Source: Echria macrotheca (lineage: Eukaryota; Ascomycota; Sordariomycetes; Sordariales; Schizotheciaceae). Taken from it: 64,000 nt of DNA. The position numbers and the translations under genes were made by a program. How positions within the stretch are numbered: the first letter of the stretch is position 1; each line of letters starts with the position of its first letter. Below, piece after piece: positions 32,872 to 43,277 of this stretch. Under the pieces are notes generated by a model. It was not told the DNA's origin, searched no databases, and was given only the letters and a program-made list of their open reading frames with translations. Where the stretch lies: contig MU839836.1 in the NCBI GenBank assembly GCA_030411725.1, forward strand, positions 930,001 to 994,000. Reading direction: 5' to 3'.

Positions 32872-33213
32872 ATGGTACCAATTCTCACAAAACAGGAGCT
32901 TGAAATGCTTGGTTGTACTCCAGATACGCCAAACACACTCGAAGCAGCCGGGGCTGTCGCTAACTGGATAACACCGGTTTTGGTTGTTGGGATTATTTCC
33001 ATCGCAGCCATGAGTACGCTTGTTATGCTACGGAAGGTTAAAAAGATAAAACATTATCGACTGGCGCGCGAGAAGGATCCTACGCTCTCATGGGTCGAGT
33101 TTTCACGTAGATGGAGACTGAGCCCAGCCAAACGGGTTGAGGAAGATGAACTTCAACGGGCTGCCATGCTTGAGAAAGCACTAGCTAGGAAAGGGGAACA
33201 CTTCATGGACTGA
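32872..33213 (+). CDS. Small single-pass membrane protein
   Basis: 113 residues. A hydrophobic helix spans about residues 28-50 (WITPVLVVGIISIAAMSTLV), followed by a basic stop-transfer sequence (RKVKKIKHYRLAREK) and a charged helical C-terminus. This is the layout of a single-pass protein with a cytosolic tail. Family unknown. Confidence 0.5.
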   Translation: MVPILTKQELEMLGCTPDTPNTLEAAGAVANWITPVLVVGIISIAAMSTLVMLRKVKKIKHYRLAREKDPTLSWVEFSRRWRLSPAKRVEEDELQRAAMLEKALARKGEHFMD

Positions 33214-33299
33214 CGACTTCAAAATGACAGAAAGTATTGAAATGGATATGCAAATACAAGTGTCAGAAATTTATCCTTCCTCACATTCATAAATAATAT

Positions 33300-33686
33300 C
33301 TATCTGATATGCCTTGCTGGAATCTGAGGTGGTTCCTCATCGCCGCCTTCAATATTCCGATTGAGCTTCTGGAAAGTAATGATTGCCTGCTGGAGAGAAT
33401 CCACGACGTGTCTGACTTCCTCCAAGAGGTAAATGCTTGATTTGTTCTTTCTTATCTCATATGCGAGCTGCTGCCGCAGTTGGCCATTTTCACGGGTTTT
33501 CTGCTCAATAGTTTCGGAAATACTTGTTATTGGCAATCTTTTAGCGGCTTGTAGATTTTCCGGAGTTGCTTCTATAGCAACAGAACTCCCCTGATTTCGA
33601 GCAATCTCGATATCAACTGGGCTGAGGTCTGGGGGTCCATCATTGCTCTTTAGAGGTTTGCTTTGTGTTCGTTTGTGCTTGAGCAT
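33300..33686 (-). CDS. Small coiled-coil protein
   Basis: 128 residues from ATG 33686. A polar N-terminus with basic start (KHKRTQSKPLKS) is followed from about residue 55 by a helical coiled-coil segment (TIEQKTRENGQLRQQLAYEI, LLEEVRHVVDSLQQAIITFQ). Short proteins of this plan are common, lineage-specific and uncharacterised in filamentous fungi. Confidence 0.55.
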   Translation of the reverse strand: MLKHKRTQSKPLKSNDGPPDLSPVDIEIARNQGSSVAIEATPENLQAAKRLPITSISETIEQKTRENGQLRQQLAYEIRKNKSSIYLLEEVRHVVDSLQQAIITFQKLNRNIEGGDEEPPQIPARHIR

Positions 33687-33711
33687 AGTGTCGAAATGGA
33701 CTTTTGGGCGC

Positions 33712-33733
33712 TTTTTTTTTTTAAAAAAAAAAA
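33712..33733. repeat. T11A11 palindrome
   Basis: Eleven T followed by eleven A, then a purine-rich run. It lies just upstream of the coiled-coil gene on the minus strand and may act as a poly(dA:dT) nucleosome-free element. Confidence 0.8.
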
Positions 33734-34104
33734 GAAAGAAAAAAAAGAAATTCTTCGTGCAAGATTCTGATGTGCATTCTTATTGGATTAGTCCGTTGGT
33801 TCGACGATTGCGGGCCTTCTTTTGGTCGCCCTGGACAGAATATGGGACCCAGCGTCCTTGCTGCAAAAGCCCAAAAATAGTAACACTGGTCTAAAAAGAA
33901 CCTGAACGGCATCTGCAAAGCCTTCTCGGTAAATGAAGCACAAATTTCCATTTTCCTCCTAGTTTTCTGGAAATATCCCAGGCTGGAAGTATAAATCACT
34001 GGCAAACCGCATTCGACCTTCTATACCCCGATCCTTGCATCAAGCCATCTTCTCCAATCCTTAACCATCTTCCCTTCTCTCCGTACCAAGAAAGCGCTTT
34101 GAAA

Positions 34105-35019
34105 ATGCAGTTGATTTCGATCTCACTCGTCGTAGCGACGAGTTCCAAAGCCCTAGCTCTTCCTGGAATCTTCGGAAGAGCACCCCCTAACAGCTCCATC
34201 CATTGCGTATCCGCTGTAACACCTACAAACAGCCCCGCTTCCTCTGATTCTGTTGCGGTCACATCTGCTCCATCAAGCACCGAAGGCCCGAGCCTAACTC
34301 AACAACTTCTGCAAGCTGCTAGGTACGCCCAATTTCACGTAAATCTTGTTGTAGCTAACCAAGACATTTAGTACTGCTGATCGTTTCAAACTTCTTCCCA
34401 ACGATACACAGTTTGTCTTTGACTTCAATCAGCGCCAGAATGGTTCGGGCGCGGGTGGTGAGCTCATCTCCGCCAACCGGAAGACGTTTCCAGCTTTGGT
34501 TGGCACAGGATCAGGAATGGTCGTTGGCCGCATCGGACGTAAGTGCTCTTCACTACGTATGTCGTGACGGATGCGCAACTAACCTAAGAAGCTTGCGGAA
34601 TGAACACATTTCATGTTCATCCTCGATCAGCTGAGCTACAAATAGTTGTCCAGGGTCACCTAAGAACCGAGATGATCCCAGAAAACGGCGTTTTTAACAA
34701 CAATGGAACTCGCCGCGTCATCAAGAACGAGGTCGGACCTTTCCAGATGACGCCATTTTACCAGGGTTCTATTCACGTGCAGTTTAATCCAAACTGTACG
34801 GATGCAATATTCGTTGCAACTTTCGCCAGCGAGGACTTTGGCACGGGACAGGTACTCGAGGAAGCCTTCGCATCCTCAGACGATGTAGTTTCCGCATCTT
34901 TTGGTCAGATTGTAGCTGGAGAAGATATCGATACTATCCGTAAAGCAATTCCGGCTAGTGTCGCGCTGGGTGTAGAGAAATGCTTAGAAGACTGCGGTAT
35001 CCAGAGGAGAATACGGTAA
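34105..35019 (+). CDS. Secreted germin-like cupin (spherulin-1 type)
   Basis: Exons 34105-34322, 34372-34538 and 34592-35019 (introns 49 and 53 nt, both with CTAAC), 270 residues. A signal peptide (about residues 1-18, ending near ALALP) begins the protein. The bicupin-fold germin box reads GPCGMNTFHVHPRSAELQIV: two His and one Glu of motif 1 are present as metal ligands, and splicing at 34591 restores the conserved GPCG. The second cupin motif (GSIHVQFNPNC) has the His. Fungal members are secreted, sometimes cell-wall associated, and only a few have known activities such as superoxide dismutase or oxalate oxidase; the substrate here is unknown. The nearest genes are unrelated. Confidence 0.85.
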
Positions 35020-35645
35020 TTAGCCAGACCGTTTCTAGGTTCTTTTTTTTTATCAATCTATGTATCATTACGGATAGAGCTAAGGTCAAAAGTGAATAAT
35101 GTTTGGTATTTGCTGAGGTAGAGTGTACTACGCAAACTTGTAAATCTCCTCCACGAGGATTCCCGATGCCACCACGATGCATCCACAGAAGAAGATAATA
35201 CGACCTGGTCTATAAAATCGGGTCGTCCCGGCCAAAATAAGCCGGCCCGAAGCGTTACGCTTACATATTAGCTCCTCAAAGTCGGTCTTTATCCCATCCC
35301 ATCTCTCTAAAGCTGGATCTTTATTTGAATATCTCTATAATGATGTACTAGGCTGGTGAGGAGTAGTAAGTTAGCGAGGCGACCATGTTGGGCGGTGCTT
35401 CCTAATGAGACTTAGACTAAACTTCAGAGCTGACCTAGCAGGCCGCCAATCAGGTCACACCAGAGCAAGATTGTAAAGCATCAGGAATGTGCGCCGAAGG
35501 GCTATGCGGAACCTTGGTTTCTCATGTAAGCAAATATTTACTGTGCGGCTGAAATATTTTACAAATCTTCACAAAACGACTTGTGGTGCAGAATTATAGA
35601 TGTTTGTTTTTTTCAAATGGTTATACCATTCACAAACGCTGTCTA
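35020..35645. other. Intergenic, nothing recognised
   Basis: Between two genes that converge; no coherent frame. Confidence 0.4.
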
Positions 35646-36290
35646 TTATGGAATTTCGACGATATTACGACTTATTGTTCTCCCAACGCTAGCAGAAGAT
35701 CCCTCAAGATAATATACGGTGACCCAGAAATTTCGAACGTAGTTTTGGTATAACCTCTCGCGGATGGGACATAGGAATGGCTCCAGTTCCCTCAGAAGAT
35801 CCGTTTCGGTGATGCGTAGATTCCAGTCCAGTGCTCGCAGTATCTGCCCTTCCATGCGGTTTATCTGGGCTGGAGTAAAGCGGAAACGATTATCGATTAT
35901 ACCGTATTCAGCCCAGTCCTTGATTGACAGCCACTGGTCGTTGAGGTACTTGAAAGCCAGCACCATAGAAACGAGGATCAAACCGTGGTTCATATAAGTC
36001 TGCTTTCCCGCTTCTAGCCTTACGAGAGCCTTCAGCCTTGATAGGTACACAAGTGCTCCAGTCACGTCTGATGCCGTTAAGCCTAAGTAGCGGGTAAGAG
36101 TCCAGGCGAAATCCTCCAACGATCGCACAATATCGTCATCCTCTTCAAGTTTGAGTGACGGTAGGGAGCCGATACTGTAGGCATCCTGAACGATGCGGAA
36201 AATTAGACCTTGACTAACCGGTTGCTCTAGAAAAGAGTCGAGAGCGGCTTTGTTGAGTTCGACGTGAGTTGGGCATAGTTGCAAATTCAT
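35646..36290 (-). CDS. Pcl/Pho80-type cyclin
   Basis: 214 residues without introns. The cyclin box is clear in the central part: GALVYLSRLKAL, then HGLILVSMVLAFKYLNDQWL, and FTPAQINRMEGQILRALDWN, which match the helices of Pho80-like cyclins (WSIKDWAEY also fits). Such cyclins bind a Pho85-type kinase and link nutrient state, polarity or metabolism to the cell cycle. The protein is compact, with no long Ser/Thr-rich tail. No kinase gene lies nearby. Confidence 0.75.
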   Translation of the reverse strand: MNLQLCPTHVELNKAALDSFLEQPVSQGLIFRIVQDAYSIGSLPSLKLEEDDDIVRSLEDFAWTLTRYLGLTASDVTGALVYLSRLKALVRLEAGKQTYMNHGLILVSMVLAFKYLNDQWLSIKDWAEYGIIDNRFRFTPAQINRMEGQILRALDWNLRITETDLLRELEPFLCPIRERLYQNYVRNFWVTVYYLEGSSASVGRTISRNIVEIP

Positions 36291-36823
36291 GTTTGAGCGT
36301 ACGGCGTGATACGTGGGAAAGATGGCTGTCAGTCGAAGTAGAAGGTCTTGATTATGAGTATGATCCTTTTTCGGGGCTTTCGAGCTTTAAGTTAGTTCTC
36401 TCCAGGCAAGCCAGCCATACGAGCTCACATGATTTTGTTGTTCTACAAGATAGAATAAGCGCCGGTTAAAGCGGGTGTCTGATGCACAGTGGGCGGCGTT
36501 CAGCGGCAGTGCAGCGCTCCGCGCTTCGCCACAGCCACCATGCGCTACGCGCATGCTTTAGCCGCCATGACTAAAGGACGCAGTTCCTACTCTTGGAGCC
36601 AGGAAGCGTCATCTTGCCCTGAATTTGGGACATGGTATCCACAGAACAACATCAAAAGGGCCTAAAAACGGGATAGGCCTTAAACACGGTTCTGTATGAT
36701 TTTGTAAGAGGACTACTCCGTAAATATCCTAGCACCGAGTGGAAGCAACAACGTCGTATATGCAGATATATAACCTCTACAAATTTCGATGCGAAGCCCG
36801 TCACCATACTCAACGTCGACACG
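36291..36823. other. Intergenic, promoter side of two divergent genes
   Basis: A GC-rich palindromic stretch at about 36500-36560 (GCGCTACGCGCATGC) is the only notable item. Confidence 0.4.
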
Positions 36824-37360
36824 ATGTCCTACAGCTGGAATACCTCAAACGAGTATACCGTCGTGCCTGAAATGGAATTCCCCAAAACGCACACTGATGT
36901 ATTCAATTACAAGACCGAGCATCTAACACTCGACAACGTGGATCCCTTGATCTTGGGGATTGATCCCACATGGGATTGGTCAGCAACCATGAATCCGCAA
37001 GGGCAGGCAGCAGTACAAGATGATGTCTTGTTTCTGACTGAGACTCAAACTTGCCAAGAGGCGGCACCCAACATTACGGATATCGTTACAGAGCTTCAGC
37101 ACAAGACAGGGGAGCTCGAGCAGCGAATGGAGGACAGGATCAATAAAGTTGAAGAGCGTATTGTCGAAATCCAGAATGGGTGAGTTTAGGTCTGGTTTTC
37201 CGAGCAAAAAGTATTAACAGAAGAGAACAGGCTGGAAGATGAAACTGCCAGGCTTTGTGCCGAGATAAATGATCAAATCAAACTATTGAAGGCGTGGTCA
37301 GCCCAAATCAAAAAGTACATCGAAAAGGCGACCCACATACAAGATTTGCAGGACGAATAA
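36824..37360 (+). CDS. Small coiled-coil protein
   Basis: Exons 36824-37179 and 37231-37360 (51-nt intron, GTGAGT donor), 161 residues. The first 85 residues are acidic and aromatic-rich; the rest is a coiled coil that continues across the splice (HKTGELEQRMEDRINKVEER, then DQIKLLKAWSAQIKKYIEK). The joined frame is preferred because the helix pattern runs on through the junction. Function unknown. Confidence 0.6.
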
Positions 37361-37604
37361 GCATTACCTGTATATGAGTGAGGAAGGAGTCGACTCCATG
37401 GAGAGGGATGTATGGTTATTTCGTGACTGGTTGACCTAGTAGAATGCAGACGTAATGACTAGGCGCAATGCCGACAACATGAGAGCACGAGGTCCGGCAA
37501 TATTATTAGCATTTTCCCATCTCTTGACCACCAGACTTAGGTCGGTCATTCTATCTATCTCTGTTTCTTCCACCTTTATATATCTCTTATATCTAGCCAA
37601 GACG

Positions 37605-38584
37605 CTATTTCCGAAACACAATATGAGGTGTTCTAACCCTGATAGCTTTCCCAAGCAAGCGCTTTCCAACCTCGTGCTTCTCCATGCTTAGCTCTCCAAA
37701 TAGACCGTTAGCCCAGCCGAACCAGCTACGCGTCCAGTCATTGACGTTCCAAGCATTGACACACTCGTGCATGATGCCCGTCCCGGCAGTCGAGTCAAGC
37801 AACATGCGCAGCTGCGCCTCAACTGCGCTCTCAACGTCGTCGACGCCGCTGATGGTCTCAAAGGCCGTCATGGCTGCTACGACCGCTGCCACGGGCCACC
37901 CCCTACCGGGGCCAAGGTGTGGGCCCCCCGACGACGGAAAGCACCGGGCCCTTGGCGTAGTAGGGGTTTGCTTCGCTCAGCACGAAGCGCCGCGTGTTCC
38001 GGTAGATGTCGGCGTGGTGGCGCGATGTCGAGTAGTTAAGCAGCGGCATCGCCAATAGTGAGGGGATGTTGGCGTCGTCCATGGGGTTGGCGCTCCCGAA
38101 GCCGTCGACTTCGTAAGCGAACACATCGCCAAAGTCACGGTGCCGCAGTCGTTGCCGACGCCCCGGGGGATTCCCGGAGCAAATTCGCGCATCCGTTGTC
38201 GAATTCTCCGCCTTGCTACCCGGTAAACGTTCCACGATGAGAGAAGCCTGCTCAAGGTACTTCGTAAACATCATATTTGCCGGGACCAGGAACTGGTAGA
38301 TACATGCGTCGTGCGACGGCCGGAAGGCGGTCCGCACCATCCCGTTCTCCTTTAGTCTGGTTACCCAGGCCGTCGTTGGTCAGCGTCTCGCTGCCGCGGT
38401 TCGTCCAGCTGGTAAAGGTCCACGCCGACTTCTGCACCTCGCCCGACTTATCGTACGTACCCAGCCGCATAGCGCCCGCAGCATCTACAGCTGCCTGAAC
38501 AGCATCTACCCAGCCATACTTGGCGAAGAAGGCGGCGTCGCTCGTCCGCTCGTACTTCGTGAGTGTTAGCCTAGTGGAATGCAC
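37605..38584 (-). pseudogene. GH125 exo-alpha-1,6-mannosidase relic
   Basis: The minus strand carries the C-terminal two thirds of a GH125 (metal-independent alpha-mannosidase) protein: FFAKYGWVDAVQ, TNDGLGN, MVRTAFRPSHDACIYQFLVP, FAYEVDGFGSANPMDDANIP, RHHADIYRNTRRFVLSEANP, MHECVNAWNVNDWTRSWFGW. The gene is broken: the N-terminal part is missing beyond 38584, and frame changes occur near 38350, near 38150-38200 and at a G run near 37925, where GGPH-type sequence moves into the next frame. The 3' part decays after the WANGLFGE motif. It is non-functional. Confidence 0.8.
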
Positions 38585-41056
38585 ACGTAAAAGAGCACTA
38601 GACTCTATCCTGAAAATGTTGAACGATTGTATTCCTCGGCGGCTGTCACACCCGATTTAGTTTATTCATTGTACGACTTTCCACCTTCCTTTTTGCTAAT
38701 ATCTACAAAACATAAAACCCAAATGTCCGATTCCCGAGTAACATTGTCATTAACCCATTCTGCGCAGCATTTGTGCGTGCCAATGACTAATCGAGAGGAA
38801 TTGTCGGCGAAATTACTTGGGCATGCATCCTACAAAGTCCATGTTAGCAGCTCTGGTGATGGGGCCGCCGAAAGGGTATTATGATCATTTCGACTCCTTA
38901 CAAGAAACCAAAGTCGACAAAGGCCCAGTTTGGCTAGAAGGGCAAACATCTGTGATACCTGGCGTCGAACCCCACAAACTCTGGGTGCTCCTCGAAGCAG
39001 GTTGGATCCCCCCGTTCGAATCCTGTCCGCGGGCACATTCGATAGACTTCGATAGGTTTTCGGGACGGGGCATCCGCTTGCGGCGTGGAAGCCATTTCGA
39101 GATCTTGACTGGTTGCTCTCAGTACGCTCGGTGGTTTAGAGTAAAGTGATTTGAGAAAAATGCAGGCCTTTGCCGCTTATTTCTAGTAATCGATCCTTTA
39201 ATCATCCTCCTGAAGATGGAGAAATGCTTCTTGTGGTGACTAATTACAACATACGTACTGTAGGATGGGAATAGTTGAGTGGTTGAGTGTGTGGAACACA
39301 GCTGTATCAGGTGCTTTGAGGCTACTTCTTTTGCTCACGATGTTTCAATACTCTTCAAGCTAGAACCGGGTCTCCCAGACGTTCTATGCCGCTTGTTGAG
39401 CAATCCACACGATTACAGTTGAAGTAAGCTTCGTTTACCTGGAGCTGTACGTCGGACGAGTAGTTGTTGGGTTTGACGGACTGCGTATCGACGTGATAAA
39501 GGAAGTGCTATTTATATTCAAAAAGTTTCAGTCAATCGTGAGAGATTTCCGGCCATGCTCATCCTGCCCCTCACAATCTTCCATCAGACGCAGGGCCAGC
39601 AAGCCGTCTTCTAAGACCAACCGGATGAAAATGCGCACAAGCTAAGCTGACGAGGCTAGCGGCCATGGTGTTTGCCCCATTCCACGTTAATTAATTAATT
39701 AGCTCGTTTTAAACGTGCTTTCTAGACCCGTTGGTCACTCAGATGGGGAGATATCCAAACATTCATGACACATGATAGTTCACCCACGCACAATGATATC
39801 GGCTAAATTAATAATTAATAATTACTTGAGACTCAATATACAAATGGGCGCATTTAATTTCCGCGCCCGACAGTTTGGTTCTGCCGCCCAAGAGAATATT
39901 TGTGATAGATTAGACTCTAGCGGCAATACTGGTGCTGACCTGCCCACACCTATTCTTCCGTGGTGGTCACTGCGCGAGGTGTAAAAAAAAATCCCAAAAC
40001 GCGCGGTAAGCAGTCACCATGCCGCTTACTTGTGGCGCCTAGGGTGGCGCATCTTTGATCTGATCAGTCTAGAAGACGCAGCTAAAAAAGAAACGCCTCG
40101 TGTCATTTTCAAAATTGCCGTCGGCTATGCGGATGCGGATAGGCTGATAGCACTGCCGCATTGCTGATGAGCAAGGAAGCAACGACTTTCTCGTTGCCGC
40201 AGCGGCAGATTTAGCGCCCGGGGCATATCGATTCATTCTAAATTGATTTAATGGGAATGGCGCGGGTTTGTTTTCATTCCAAGTTGACAAAACCAACTTT
40301 AGTCCGCATGTTTCCCCGGTTCGGTATGCTCGAATCAGCTACATTTACTTTTATCTGTCATTCGATCTTTTTTTCAGGTTCGAGATAGCTAAAAATACAC
40401 TCTGGTCCGTGCCATGAATGATCTTCCTGGCAGGGTTTGATCATAGTATATATGTGGCTTTCAAGCAGATGGCTCTCTGTTCCACGAACCATGAGTTATC
40501 ACTTCACTAACAAATGGTCATGGATACTTTCTTTTTCTCTTTAGCGTTTGTACTCTCCTTCATTCCACTTTGGTTGTTGGCCGACTGTTGTTTGTTCCAG
40601 TGGTTTCAACCGAGGGAGCGCTATAACGATGATGACAATATTGTCTCAAGCCCGCTCTGTAGGTTTCCATCTCATATTAGTCTGAACTTTTTGATCTAAC
40701 CACACCAGAAATATTGGGTGGTGGATTTCAAATTAGAAATAAATCATTGGCTAGATTCTGTCGGTATGGCTGGTTTAGGTATTCCAACAAGAAAGGCTCA
40801 AGATACTGGTCTGAGTTGAATAGAAGTGTCAATACACTAGTGGGTTACACTGAATTCCTTCGGTTGCAATATCTACTGGCGTTTACGCGCGTTGGCCTTG
40901 TTTTGGTACCGTTGCCCAAAATGTTTATTCTGGACAAGTCTAATCCCAATTCCTGGCCTGCAAGTACAAAATGCCTCTAATAGTAGGTCTCTGTACAGTA
41001 TGTTATTCGTAGCATGACTTTCCATCGTGCCCACAGTTGTAGAACTAGTTTATTCT
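38585..41056. other. Long stretch with repeat relic, no firm gene
   Basis: Frames at 38627-38884 and 38817-39149 (plus) overlap and may belong to one broken gene, but no family is recognised. Copy A of the 95-bp repeat is at 39331-39425. Frames at 40514-40980 are weak. Confidence 0.45.
39331..39425 (+). repeat. Dispersed 95-bp repeat, copy A
   Basis: 91 of 95 bases match the reverse complement of 50313-50407. The four differences are three C to T and one A to G, read from the other copy to this one. Read in frame it encodes PGLPDVLCRL(L/S)SNPHDYS, so it may derive from a multicopy gene or transposon. Confidence 0.8.
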
Positions 41057-41434
41057 CTAGGGCGTTAAAAAATAAATAGGTCGATGCTGTTTCCAGTGCT
41101 CAATGAAATCATCGCAAATCTCCAACCATTCAGAAAGTTCCAAGACCCGCATGTACGAATTTTCCGTTGTGTATCCAAGTCTTTGGGATATTAACCAGTA
41201 CTTTTGAGATGCTACTATAGTTAGATCGAAAGCGTAGTAAAATTTGCGCACTGCCAAATAAGGAATGAGGTAGTTACCATTTCGGTTCTCAACCGACACT
41301 TCACCCGTAGTTCCGTATTCCATATATAGAAATGTTAAATTTTCTGCAGGAACTTCATGTTTTGCACAGAAGCCATGTTTCCATTGATCGGGGATTGCTC
41401 TCACAAGAGAAGGGATAACCAATATTTCAAACAT
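41057..41434 (-). CDS. Hypothetical protein
   Basis: From ATG 41434 the frame encodes 125 residues with even composition and aromatic-rich helices (LAVRKFYYAFDLTI, LSEWLEICDDFIEHWKQHRP). The frame continues upstream to 41647 through hydrophobic, poorly protein-like sequence, possibly a 5' leader or an unspliced exon. Not recognised. Confidence 0.4.
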   Translation of the reverse strand: MFEILVIPSLVRAIPDQWKHGFCAKHEVPAENLTFLYMEYGTTGEVSVENRNGNYLIPYLAVRKFYYAFDLTIVASQKYWLISQRLGYTTENSYMRVLELSEWLEICDDFIEHWKQHRPIYFLTP

Positions 41435-43277
41435 TGCCGGACGAGTGTGACAGTGCGGCGTGGGTATGTCAAATGAAGTAGATGGGGCGTTTACATTCTT
41501 ATGTTGTGCTTGGAGGGGAACAAAATAGTAGTAGGATATCATACGACATAGGCGTGGGTAGGAATGAGAGTATCGAGACGAGGAATATAACCAGTAAATT
41601 AATGAAGGGATTAGGATGATGGTAGGGTACCGGAATATAATATTCAATATCAGGCTTGGCGGGTTATCGTGCGGTAGCTGCGTTAGGTGCGACGACTAGT
41701 TCAGCGTTCAATCGAGTTGAGTCACGGACGTAAGCGAAGCACCGCCGACAGAGGGGTCGGCGTCAATAAACAAATTTTTGGTCTTTTTAAGGTAGCAGTG
41801 ATGTTTGCTTTATTTAGTGAATGTAGGTGAGGCTGTAAGGTCATCAATGACTGGCGTGGCGCTGTCCCCACACTCCTTCAGTGCCGTCCACTCGTTACAG
41901 TTTGATCCCGGATTCAGGCCGGTAGTGATAAATTCGGCACGGAACATGTTGGTGTCGCGGGTGTGACTTTGTTGCGCCGTGGTGGGGGCGGATGACGTTC
42001 AAATAAAGTGGAGTATTTCGTAAGCAAGACCCGAATCTTTGGTTCGCCCGCTGTGCCACTCTTCCCAAAACAGTGTAGAGCTTCCTATTGGTCCATACCG
42101 TTTCACTTAGCCACCATTTACCCGATTGGGTAACCGAGACCCGAACAGCTGGTAATACCGTATGACCCGAGCTATCTCCCAGCGGCTAAACCTGGATTGG
42201 GGTGACCGATTGGAGGAATTAGATCGGTATTTGGATCAGTGTCAGACACGAGTACATTCTGCGTAATAGCAGTGAAGTAGAGAAAGGCCCGCGGGCTGGT
42301 AACAGATCTAACCTATGACAACCAATTAGGAGCAAGATAAGGCTCATGGCCGCGACCATCCTCTTCAACCCAACAACAAGAGCTTTAACGTCTCAGGTGT
42401 TCTGAGCATCACTGTGGTAAGGCTCGATATCGCTGGTCAAATTCCCGACTTCCCGGTGACTACCGTACAATGAGGTCTACGCCCGGGTATGTTACCCGAC
42501 GGCTAAATTGAAAGTGGAGCTCCGAAGCGTGGAAAGTAACCGAATTGGTTACCCATATGAGATATGAGCCGTCCTGATATTACTTTCGGATAAAGTCGGT
42601 TTGGGTTATCAACTAACCAATATCAGCGCTGCAACCGAGGCGAGTGGTTCGGTTCCAAGCGGTCGGGTCGCTTTCAGCGCCAGTCAGTTCCTTGCTGCCG
42701 CTGACGTTGTCACGTGTTTGAGATTGTTTGAATCGAGATTAAATGAGAACCACACTCATGTACGGGGTATGAAAGCGAATGGTGCGTAAGCTGATCGAAA
42801 TGTGATCGATTTAAAAAAAAAAAAAATTAAAATTAAATTGAGCTGAGCTGGTTACACTTGATCGTGATGGTTAGAGGGACGACTTATATAGATGGAGGTT
42901 ATGTTGGGAATTTGTGATACAGTTAATGTGATATTAATAGATGCCTATATCACGTGTACAATCACTGTCGGATGCAGAGCCAGCCTTGGGCTATAAGTAT
43001 ATATTGCATAGACTTGCGCCGCGAGAATTCTCATCTCGATCCAAGCCATTTTGTTCACCAAGAGCTTTCTCACTACTCTGGCCCAACGGGGACCGAATAT
43101 TCTGGGAGGGATTGGACAGGTCTTTCGCGTGTGGAAACGTCGACTGTGATCGTGTGAAAGGTCTGAGGTTTACCCAGACAGCTGAAGCATCGAGCACGAG
43201 TGAAGACTACCGAGTTTGACCATAAGCCCTTTTCCTTCCTTATTTCGGTCTTTTTGGGATCACTTCCAACTACGAAG
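41435..43277. other. Intergenic, nothing recognised
   Basis: Several GGGTA...TACCC palindromes occur between 42100 and 42560. A run of A followed by TTAAAATTAAATT lies near 42810-42840. The last 300 bases probably contain the promoter of the reductase gene. Confidence 0.45.

Noticed and set aside
39000..39045. GTTCGAATCC resembling a tRNA T-loop (B box)
   Set aside because: No A box, D-arm or anticodon arm could be placed upstream, and the acceptor arms do not pair.
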